NCBI GenBank assembly: GCA_021298215.1
Contig: JAJTEE010000004.1
Location: 1-64,000, forward strand
Direction: 5' to 3'
Source of the DNA: Alphaproteobacteria bacterium
Lineage (GTDB): Bacteria; Pseudomonadota; Alphaproteobacteria; Paracaedibacterales; CAITNM01
Length of the DNA: 64,000 nucleotides
Part shown: piece by piece, positions 57,755 to 64,000 of the stretch
Layout: the number at the start of each line of letters is the position of its first letter
Numbering within the stretch: position 1 is the stretch's first letter
Notes under the pieces: model-generated
Seen by the model: the letters and a program-made list of their open reading frames with translations, nothing else
Databases searched by the model: none
What the model was told of the DNA's origin: nothing
Translations under genes and position numbers: made by a program

Positions 57755-59064
57755 TTGCTCTTTTCAGATTTTTTCATTGCTTAAGTTTCATGTTGTCTTG
57801 TATTTCAGCTTTTGCAAGCCATCATGAGCAAGACTATTTAAAATTTGATGAGAGTTTTTGGAATAGAGTTTCCTCACTGTTTACAACGCGTCCCAATGAA
57901 CCACAAGGCTCAATCATTTCCTATCATCTCGCAAAAATAGAAGGCACACGGCCAGGAGCAACTTTTAGCTCAGGTATTATGGTGCATCGAAATCTTGTCA
58001 TCACCACTGCTCATTCTGTTAAATTTAAAATTTCTCCTGGAGATTCTGCTGCTGCCAAAGCAGAAAAAGAGGAATTTTTAAAAGACTATGAAGATACTGC
58101 TTTTGAAGTCCACTTTTATGATGCACAAGGCCATAGATTTATTTTTGAGAGGCATGCCATTCCTCAACAATTTGATACTCGTTTTTTGTACAAGGGATAT
58201 GATATTGCCATCTTATATAATGAAGATGATTTTCCTCACGTTTTTTCCTATAAAATTACTGTACCACCAGACCAATCTGATGATGCGGATATTGAACTGA
58301 TTGGCTATGTAATCGAGCAAACCACCGAGCAAACCTCGGTTGATCGTGTGATGAGAACACGTCACCAAGTAATGGGAACTGTAAAGTTTACTGGTAACAA
58401 TAAAATTGAAGGCAACTTAGAAACCTATGCATCCATGAGCGGATCTTCCCTATATCAACACATAGATGACACCTGGATAATTTTTGGCATTCATGGTTAT
58501 GGAGATGGTGACCGGAAAAAAAGCCAACGTGAAGCAGCACCTCTTTTTCGTTTTTCTTTATCCGCGCAAGAAAGCAAAAGTAAGGCAGAGAAGCCAGCAC
58601 AAAGCTGTGCCGCAAGACTAGACTATCATTTTTTATTAAATCGCTATTCTCTTTTTTCAAAAATCGATTTATGGCAGCAATTAAATGTTGATTATCAAAA
58701 CCCGCCCTTAGATAGATGGCGGCCTGTGTTATTTAGTGTACAAACAGACGGTGATCAGCCCTGGCAAGAAGCCTTTATCGATGAACTGCGACTACAAATG
58801 CAAACAGCGTGCAAGGAGCATTCAATAAAAATCTCTGACATCTTCTCGGAAGCTTTTTTTGCCTTCAGTGGAAAAGGAAAAGACACTCTCGAGGAATTCA
58901 AGGCAATTTCGTTAAAAGATAATTTCACCAATCATGCAGGCATGGAAGCACCATTACCTTCTGTATTCATTGAACCAATCAGTCAAGACATGACCCTGCA
59001 AGGCATTGAGCAACTGCAACGGCGTTATCCAGATACTCCTCCTATCGTTATTCAGTTCAAATAG
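57751..59064 (+). CDS. Secreted V8/trypsin-like serine protease, probably frameshifted
   Basis: 437 residues as encoded. Signal peptide (about 1-22). S1-type triad: His88 in VITTAHSV, Asp151 in KGYDIAILY, Ser230 in YASMSGSSLY. A C-terminal domain (about 300-437) follows. The stop at 59062-59064 comes right after an AAA run, and the next frame continues for 111 codons to 59395; removing one A restores a 547-residue protein. Partner of the upstream secreted gene. Confidence 0.8.
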   Translation: MIALFRFFHCLSFMLSCISAFASHHEQDYLKFDESFWNRVSSLFTTRPNEPQGSIISYHLAKIEGTRPGATFSSGIMVHRNLVITTAHSVKFKISPGDSAAAKAEKEEFLKDYEDTAFEVHFYDAQGHRFIFERHAIPQQFDTRFLYKGYDIAILYNEDDFPHVFSYKITVPPDQSDDADIELIGYVIEQTTEQTSVDRVMRTRHQVMGTVKFTGNNKIEGNLETYASMSGSSLYQHIDDTWIIFGIHGYGDGDRKKSQREAAPLFRFSLSAQESKSKAEKPAQSCAARLDYHFLLNRYSLFSKIDLWQQLNVDYQNPPLDRWRPVLFSVQTDGDQPWQEAFIDELRLQMQTACKEHSIKISDIFSEAFFAFSGKGKDTLEEFKAISLKDNFTNHAGMEAPLPSVFIEPISQDMTLQGIEQLQRRYPDTPPIVIQFK

Positions 59065-59395
59065 TGAAGAAGTGCATGAAGAAATCATAGATAATGTAAA
59101 AATATGGAATTTCATCTACCACCGCATCAGCTACTTGCATTTTATGCAAGGAAGCCTTGGTAAGAATTCACCCTTACGAGAAGAAAGCTATGACGACTAC
59201 TACCGAAAAATTGAAGATCAAGCACGTCTTGTCACAGAGCTTCTTATTCAAAACTATCTTTTAAAATACCCACCCGCACTCCAAAAAGAAGAACCTCTTT
59301 TCATGCCCATTACAACTACCGAATCCATATCAGCATCACTCAAATCTGATCTTGCACTTTCAAACCCTTTATCATCTGCTATCATTTATAGCTAA
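59060..59395 (+). pseudogene. Out-of-frame 3' continuation of the protease gene
   Basis: Open frame of 111 codons with protein-like sequence (NSEEVHEEIIDNVKIWNFIYH; SYDDYYRKIEDQARLVTELL), but no ribosome site and no own good start. It joins the protease if one A of AAA (59059-59061) is skipped. It could be a true frameshift mutation, a sequencing error, or programmed shifting. Confidence 0.55.
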
Positions 59396-59450
59396 ACAGA
59401 CTTTCTGAAAGTCACCTACGTCGGAGCCCCGAGCCCAGGGAGGCACCCAA

Positions 59451-59474
59451 AATTTTCTTTTTGACAATTTCAAA
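59451..59474 (+). repeat. 24-bp promoter-bearing repeat, copy 2
   Basis: Exact match to 56206-56229. Here TTGACA (59461-59466) with TAATAT (59484-59489) at 17-bp spacing makes a likely promoter of rpmJ. It follows an unusual GC-rich block at 59411-59449. Confidence 0.8.
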
Positions 59475-59489
59475 AGAACCACTTAATAT
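59461..59489 (+). promoter_or_regulatory. Promoter of rpmJ
   Basis: -35 TTGACA (59461-59466), 17-bp spacer, -10 TAATAT (59484-59489), 26 bp before the rpmJ start. Lies partly in the 24-bp repeat. Confidence 0.65.
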
Positions 59490-59515
59490 CAACGCCAAGC
59501 ATGTAGGTGAAATTT

Positions 59516-59641
59516 ATGAAAATCGCAAATTCTTTAAAAACTCTTAAAAATCGTGATAAAGACTGCAAGTTAGTACGCCGTAAGGGTCGCTTGTACGTTA
59601 TCAACAAAAAGAAACCACGTTACAAAGCACGTCAAGGTTAA
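59516..59641 (+). CDS. rpmJ: Ribosomal protein L36 (C-minus type)
   Basis: 41 residues: [16 protein letters not shown], then [20 protein letters not shown]. It lacks the zinc-binding Cys set of C-plus L36 (one Cys only), as in alphaproteobacteria. AGGTGA precedes ATG 59516. Very short. Confidence 0.95.
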   Translation: MKIANSLKTLKNRDKDCKLVRRKGRLYVINKKKPRYKARQG

Positions 59642-59652
59642 GCTCAGAAGCC

Positions 59653-60666
59653 ATGCAGTACGAAACCGACGTTGTCATCGTTGGCGCCGGACCGGTTGGC
59701 TTATTTGCCATTTTCGAATGCGGAATGGCAAAACTTAAGGCGCACGTTGTCGATGCCTTTGAAAAGGTGGGGGGGCAATGTTCAGCATTGTATCCAGAAA
59801 AACCCATCTACGATATTGCCGCCTACCCATCCATTACCGCAGCAGATCTTATCGATCAGCTTGAAAAGCAAGCCGCTCCTTTTTTCCCAACATACCACTT
59901 AAATCAACAAGTAACACAGCTTACCCCTTTAAATAATGATGGCACCGAATGGCTTGTGCAGACCTCAACAGGCACCGAAATTAAAACCAAAAGCATTATT
60001 ATTGCTGCTGGCGTTGGTGCTTTTGGCCCCAATCGTCCCCCTCTTGATCATTTAGACATGTACGAAAAAAACAGCATTCACTATGCCGTACGCAATAAGG
60101 ATACTTATAAAGACAAACACATCGTCATCGCAGGCGGCGGAGACTCAGCCGTTGATTGGGCGCTCATTTTAAAAGACATTGCCGCATCTGTTAAGGTTGT
60201 GCATCGTCGAGCAAAATTCCGTGCCGCCCCCGATAGTGAAGAAAAACTTAATATTGCAGCTTCAAAAGGCGAGCTCGAACTTGTTACCCCTTATCAGCTT
60301 AGCGGGCTACAAGGCACTAACGGCATTTTAAGCCACGTTGATGTGGAAAGCCTTGATGGACAAAAACGATCTCTCCAAGCCGATTATCTTCTCCCATTCT
60401 TTGGCCTGTCCATGAATTTAGGACCTATCGCTGAATGGGGATTAAACCTTGAAAAACATCACATTGCTGTTGATCAAGCCACTTCTTCCACAAACCGCAA
60501 AGGCATTTATGCCATTGGCGATATTGCCACCTACCCTCACAAGCTTAAGCTCATTCTAACGGGTTTTGCCGAAGCTGCCCAAGCAGCACACGCTATTCGC
60601 ACGCACCTCTACCCCGATGAAATCACGCACTTTGAATATTCCACTACAAAAGGGGTAGGCTTTTAA
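59653..60666 (+). CDS. Ferredoxin--NADP reductase, TrxR-like
   Basis: 337 residues with FAD-binding VIVGAGPVGLFA, NADP-binding VIAGGGDSAVDWAL and YAIGDIATYPHKLKLILTGF, but no CxxC redox site between them, which separates this FNR2 group from thioredoxin reductase. It passes electrons between NADPH and ferredoxin or flavodoxin. Begins 11 bp after rpmJ. Confidence 0.93.
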   Translation: MQYETDVVIVGAGPVGLFAIFECGMAKLKAHVVDAFEKVGGQCSALYPEKPIYDIAAYPSITAADLIDQLEKQAAPFFPTYHLNQQVTQLTPLNNDGTEWLVQTSTGTEIKTKSIIIAAGVGAFGPNRPPLDHLDMYEKNSIHYAVRNKDTYKDKHIVIAGGGDSAVDWALILKDIAASVKVVHRRAKFRAAPDSEEKLNIAASKGELELVTPYQLSGLQGTNGILSHVDVESLDGQKRSLQADYLLPFFGLSMNLGPIAEWGLNLEKHHIAVDQATSSTNRKGIYAIGDIATYPHKLKLILTGFAEAAQAAHAIRTHLYPDEITHFEYSTTKGVGF

Positions 60667-60686
60667 TTTTTTAGCCAAGTTTACCC

Positions 60687-60714
60687 TTGACGCTTCGGTA
60701 AAATATGCTATAAA
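60687..60714 (+). promoter_or_regulatory. Promoter of rpmB
   Basis: -35 TTGACG (60687-60692), 16-bp spacer, extended -10 TGCTATAAA (60706-60714), 29 bp before ATG 60744. Best promoter match in the window. Confidence 0.75.
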
Positions 60715-60743
60715 TTAACGAAAATTATTCAAGGAAAAATGAT

Positions 60744-61034
60744 ATGGCGCGTCGTTGTGCATTAACAGGAAAAGGTGTGTTGTTTGGTCATAATGTGAGC
60801 CACGCAAATAATAAGACAAATCGTCGTTTTTTACCTAACTTGCAAAATGTATCTTTCCTAAGTGAAGCGCTTGGCAGAACTGTAAGCCTTCGTCTTTCAA
60901 CTCGTGCAATTCGCACTATTGAATTTCATGGCGGCTTAGATGCGTACTTAACATCGACTCCAAAGCGTAAGCTAACAGCTGAAATTCTACCGTTGAAAAA
61001 AGTTATTGCTAGAAAATTAAGCACAAAACAATAA
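60744..61034 (+). CDS. rpmB: Ribosomal protein L28
   Basis: 96 residues. MARRCALTGKGVLFGHNVSHANNKTNRRF-type start (Cys5, GKG, NVSHANN) is diagnostic of L28. AAGGA precedes the ATG; a terminator-like hairpin at 61059-61086 follows. Confidence 0.97.
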   Translation: MARRCALTGKGVLFGHNVSHANNKTNRRFLPNLQNVSFLSEALGRTVSLRLSTRAIRTIEFHGGLDAYLTSTPKRKLTAEILPLKKVIARKLSTKQ

Positions 61035-61044
61035 GCGCGACTTA

Positions 61045-61851
61045 ATGTTTCGATTTCTAAGGCGTGTTTTGCACGCCTTTATTTTTAACTTCGTAATTTA
61101 TGGCGTCTCCACAGAAATGGCATATCTTTCAGTAAAAGATCTCAAACCATGCCTTGACCAGCTTCAAGCTGGTGATTTTTTAGTGATTGATATTGATGAC
61201 ACAGTCATCACCCCAAGAGCTATGATGTTTAGAGCGCAATCACCGCATCATAAAATCATTGATGATCTTAAAAAACAACCAAACTCAGACCCCATTGTTG
61301 CCATTTGGCGCTTAGGCCGACACGTTATGCTTGTCGAACCCGAATGGCCTGAAATTATTGAATCATTAAAAAGCCGCGGCGTGATTGTCATTGCCTTAAC
61401 GCAAATGCACACCGGAACTTTTGCTTCCATTCCTTCGGTAGAAAAATGGCGCGCTGATGAACTTCGGTCCTTTGGCATCACTTTCAGTCCATATGCAACC
61501 AAAACTGTTGAAACATTAATTAATAACGCAATGCCTGCCACCCTTTATCAAGGAATCCTATTTACAGGCTCCCATTCCAAGGTAGAAACCTTCAAAGCCT
61601 TTATTGCAAAATATGGAAAACCGGCAAAAATACTATTTATTGATGATCGCTTAGAACACGTTCAAGCACTACATGCATTCTGCGAATCTGTGCACATTGA
61701 ATACACAGGTTGCCACTATAAAGCTGCCCTTTCCCTACCCTATGATCCTTCTCAGGATTTTGGTGATATTCAATCTCAAAAGCTTATAGAAGAACATATC
61801 TGGCTAGATGAAGCGCAAATCGTAACGAAAAGCAGCGACGTTCATGGATAA
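61045..61851 (+). CDS. DUF2608 HAD-like protein
   Basis: 268 residues from ATG 61045. HAD-type nucleophile DIDDT in FLVIDIDDTVITP, later KAFIAKYGKPAKILFIDDR. DUF2608 proteins are found in Legionella, Chlamydia relatives and other intracellular bacteria; the reaction is unknown. Residues 1-24 (including LHAFIFNFVIYGVS) could be a signal anchor or could be an artefact, because they overlap the rpmB terminator; ATG 61117 is the alternative start. Overlaps yhhQ by 8 bp. Confidence 0.82.
   Translation: MFRFLRRVLHAFIFNFVIYGVSTEMAYLSVKDLKPCLDQLQAGDFLVIDIDDTVITPRAMMFRAQSPHHKIIDDLKKQPNSDPIVAIWRLGRHVMLVEPEWPEIIESLKSRGVIVIALTQMHTGTFASIPSVEKWRADELRSFGITFSPYATKTVETLINNAMPATLYQGILFTGSHSKVETFKAFIAKYGKPAKILFIDDRLEHVQALHAFCESVHIEYTGCHYKAALSLPYDPSQDFGDIQSQKLIEEHIWLDEAQIVTKSSDVHG
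61059..61086 (+). terminator. rpmB terminator overlapping the DUF2608 start
   Basis: AAGGCGTG (61059-61066), loop TTTTG, CACGCCTT (61072-61079), then TATTTTT. It is inside the first codons of the longest DUF2608 reading frame, so it may attenuate that gene. Confidence 0.7.
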
Positions 61852-62590
61852 TTTTTTCCTATACTTTATTACAATCCTTGAGCACCTTTCGCCGGAAATG
61901 CTTATTGTTCTTGGTTTTTTCACCTGTATTGCCAGCATTTTACTTGCATTTAGATATTTCGGCTCCTTAGGACTAGTGTGCTATAGCGTGCTTGCAGTAG
62001 CTATTGCGAACATGCAAGTGCTCAAGCTTGGCATTTTTTCTTATATTGATGAGCCTATTGCCCTAGGCACCGTTATGTTTACAACGCTTTTCACAAGCAG
62101 CGATCTTATCACCGAACACTATGGCCCTGTTCTTGCAAAAAAGACAATTTACCTGACTTTTTCCATGCAAATCTTCGTCATCCTAAGCATGCTTTTTGTT
62201 ATTGCTCACCCAGAACCAGGTCATCACAAAAGCGCTGTTCAGTTAGGAATTGAAGCTCTATTTACCCCATCTTTACGACTTCTTATCGCAAGCTTGATTT
62301 CTTTTGTAATTTCTCAACACATAGACATCAGCATCTTTGATACTCTTAAAAAACGTCACGGCCAAAAATTATTATGGCTCAGAGGAAATGTCTCGTGTTT
62401 AGTTTCCGGCTTTTTTGATACAGTTATTTTCAGCGTTCTTGCGTGGATTGTATTGGCACCCTCACCTCTACCTTTTTCCACAGTTTTAGTTGGTTTTATC
62501 GGGTTTTCTCAAGCATTACGAATTTTTATCTCTATTTTGTCAACACCACTTCTATATATCAGTTATCGTTTTAAACCACATGACATTTAA
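61844..62590 (+). CDS. yhhQ: Queuosine precursor transporter (YhhQ family)
   Basis: 248 residues, six to seven helices, YhhQ/VUT superfamily (ADLITEHYG-like TSSDLITEHYG is typical, plus FFDTVIFSVLAW). Family members import preQ0/preQ1. It overlaps tgt by 11 bp; with Tgt this points to salvage of a queuosine precursor from the environment or host. Confidence 0.88.
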   Translation: MDNFFLYFITILEHLSPEMLIVLGFFTCIASILLAFRYFGSLGLVCYSVLAVAIANMQVLKLGIFSYIDEPIALGTVMFTTLFTSSDLITEHYGPVLAKKTIYLTFSMQIFVILSMLFVIAHPEPGHHKSAVQLGIEALFTPSLRLLIASLISFVISQHIDISIFDTLKKRHGQKLLWLRGNVSCLVSGFFDTVIFSVLAWIVLAPSPLPFSTVLVGFIGFSQALRIFISILSTPLLYISYRFKPHDI

Positions 62591-63764
62591 ATTTGATATT
62601 TTAAAATCTAGCCCTGAAGGTCGCCTAGGTGAGCTTGTAACTCCACACGGCACCATCAAAACGCCTGCTTTTATATTTTGCGCCACAAAAGCCGCTATGA
62701 AAGCATTAACGCCCACTCAAATGAAAACGGCAGAAACGCAAATTATCTTATCCAATACATACCACCTCATGTTGCAGCCGGGCGGAGAAACAGTAAAAAC
62801 TCTTGGCGGATTACAAAAAATGACGGGCTGGAATGGCCCCATGCTAACTGATTCTGGTGGCTTTCAAATCTTCAGCCTTGGGCATGGTTCGGTTGCTGCA
62901 GAAATCAAAGGTAATAGATCAACCAATCGTCCTAAAACATTATTAAGCATTACCGAACAAGGCGCAAAATTTAAATCTTATATTGATGGGAAAATGCATT
63001 TTCTAACACCCGAGGAATCTATCCGCGTCCAACGCAACCTCGGCGCTGACCTTATTGTTGTGTTGGATGAATGCACACCTTATAACGTTGATAAAAATTA
63101 CACACAAGAATCTATGCGCATGAGCCATCGCTGGGCACTTCGTTCTCTGGAAGAATGGCGCAGAGAAGATAATGGCACTCAAAAACTTTATGGCATTATC
63201 CAAGGCGGAATTTATCCGCAACTTCGCCAAGAAAGCTGCGAATTTATTAACGAGCATGATTTTTTTGGAACAGCCGTAGGTGGCTGCCTAGGCGCACATA
63301 AAACACAAATGCACGATGTCGTTTCCTTTACCATGGAAATGGTGCGAAAAGAACGTCCCGTGCACCTTCTTGGAATTGGCGGAATTTCCGACATATTTGT
63401 AGGTGTACGCCAGGGCATTGATACTTTCGACTGCGTCCATCCAACACGTCTCGCACGCCACGGGGGCGCACTCGTAAAACCCGCAAATAATCCTCAAAAA
63501 AACAGAGAACACCTCAATTTACGAAATAGTATATATATTAAAGACAGCAACCCGATTGAAGAAGGGTGCGGATGCGAAACGTGCGCATGGGCGAGTCGTG
63601 GCTACATCCACCATCTTTTAAAAGCTAAGGAATTATTAGCATTTACTTTAATTTCTATTCACAACGTTTATTTTATGAATACATTAATGACCGCCATTCG
63701 CTGCGCATTACAAAGCGAAACGCTTGATCAATGCCAGCAAGAATGGTGCTCAGCCACGAACTGA
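62580..63764 (+). CDS. tgt: tRNA-guanine transglycosylase
   Basis: Exchanges G34 for preQ1 in tRNAs with GUN anticodons. 394 residues: catalytic Asp in LTDSGGFQIFS, second Asp in DTFDCVHPTR, zinc site CGCETCAW and a later His (YIHHLL). ATG 62580 lies in the yhhQ 3' end; the frame is open upstream but that is yhhQ sequence. Confidence 0.97.
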   Translation: MTFKFDILKSSPEGRLGELVTPHGTIKTPAFIFCATKAAMKALTPTQMKTAETQIILSNTYHLMLQPGGETVKTLGGLQKMTGWNGPMLTDSGGFQIFSLGHGSVAAEIKGNRSTNRPKTLLSITEQGAKFKSYIDGKMHFLTPEESIRVQRNLGADLIVVLDECTPYNVDKNYTQESMRMSHRWALRSLEEWRREDNGTQKLYGIIQGGIYPQLRQESCEFINEHDFFGTAVGGCLGAHKTQMHDVVSFTMEMVRKERPVHLLGIGGISDIFVGVRQGIDTFDCVHPTRLARHGGALVKPANNPQKNREHLNLRNSIYIKDSNPIEEGCGCETCAWASRGYIHHLLKAKELLAFTLISIHNVYFMNTLMTAIRCALQSETLDQCQQEWCSATN

Positions 63765-63783
63765 AGTACAATCCCCCATTTTG

Positions 63784-63855
63784 TTAACGAAGGTTAATAG
63801 TGTTAAAAATTTGTTAATTTTTATTAACAACAACGATAAATAAAAAACTCGTTAA
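63784..63855 (+). promoter_or_regulatory. TTAA array upstream of ctrA (putative CtrA boxes)
   Basis: TTAA at 63784, 63794, 63803, 63814, 63824 and 63852; the pair 63803/63814 has exactly the TTAA-N7-TTAA form of a CtrA box. Upstream of ctrA this fits autoregulation, but AT-rich DNA makes single matches common. Confidence 0.5.
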
Positions 63856-63908
63856 AACATAAAATTTTTGATAATATTTAGAAACTAGGCAATATATGTG
63901 AGTACTAT

Positions 63909-64000
63909 ATGCGCATTTTACTTATCGAAGACGATTCAGCAACAGCAAAAGGACTTACAAGTATGTTAAAGTCAGAGGGGTTTGTCGTTGACTGCACTGA
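63909..64000 (+). CDS. ctrA: Cell-cycle response regulator CtrA (partial)
   Basis: First 30 codons, cut by the window edge. MRILLIEDDSATAKGLTSML then KSEGFVVDCT matches the CtrA receiver domain, with the acidic pocket residues Glu7-Asp8-Asp9. CtrA is the OmpR-type master regulator in alphaproteobacteria. Confidence 0.9.
   Translation, partial: MRILLIEDDSATAKGLTSMLKSEGFVVDCT

Noticed and set aside
59006-59062. Separate small gene starting at a TTG inside the protease gene.
   Set aside because: No ribosome site and a Cys/Leu-rich unnatural start; a frameshifted continuation explains the downstream part better.

Overview
The window is a gene-dense, AT-rich stretch of a bacterial chromosome, most probably from an alphaproteobacterium of the host-associated Holosporales/Paracaedibacter type. 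The class is supported by the 5' end of ctrA at the right edge, paired F0 subunits b' and b, a DUF4167 gene directly before clpB, an LdtR-like MarR regulator, hslVU, petABC and a cysteine-poor L36. The intracellular lifestyle is inferred from the AT bias, many orphan secreted proteins, nutrient-import genes (Pht-like MFS carriers, polyamine ABC importer, YhhQ queuosine-precursor transporter) and a palindromic element inside a coding sequence. The genus is not established. No phage, IS element or CRISPR array is visible, and no gene-free gap exceeds about 260 bp.

Layout. 0.2-6.8 kb: argS-sfsA-tilS, tRNA-Thr(GGT), glyA (which appears to start at AUA) and two secreted orphans. 6.8-12 kb: a secreted bicovalent FAD oxidase with an MFS carrier, DUF2000-mazG, and a second MFS carrier running into the F0 ATP synthase genes (atpI-B-E-F'-F), then murF and a sodium/solute symporter. 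17-19.6 kb: hslVU converging on an ankyrin-like secreted protein. 19.7-24.9 kb: a leftward operon tauE-potFGHI. 25-31 kb: prs, an LdtR-like regulator, dnaE, a tail-anchored small protein and a ferritin-like DUF2383 protein. 31-38 kb: lptD, a PhaB-like reductase, carbonic anhydrase, a YqjD/YqjE-like pair and ettA. 38-43.6 kb: small secreted proteins including a Gln/Gly-rich repeat protein, alr, an AlaX-like protein and a MerR-TipAS regulator. 43.6-48.1 kb: the leftward unit DUF4167-clpB-perM-kinase. 48.2-54.4 kb: a periplasmic TPR protein converging on rplM-rpsI and petABC. 54.6-59.4 kb: a DcaP-like porin and a two-gene secreted unit with a V8/trypsin-like protease. 59.5-64 kb: rpmJ, a TrxR-like ferredoxin-NADP reductase, rpmB, a DUF2608 HAD protein, yhhQ-tgt and ctrA.

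Functional themes are translation (argS, tilS, tRNA-Thr, ribosomal proteins, ettA, AlaX, tgt), respiration (bc1 complex, F0), protein quality control (ClpB, HslVU), envelope building (lptD, murF, alr, porin) and uptake from a host. The most unusual observations are an RPE-like palindrome read in frame inside cytochrome c1, the AUA start of glyA, a 131-nt dual-coding overlap between DUF4167 and clpB, a frameshifted secreted protease, a 24-bp promoter-bearing duplication, a MerR-type 19-bp-spacer promoter and a TTAA array before ctrA. I found no clearly new multi-gene defence or biosynthetic system; the best candidate for an undescribed unit is the secreted pair at 56.3-59.4 kb. Family assignments are by eye from motifs, without database searches.
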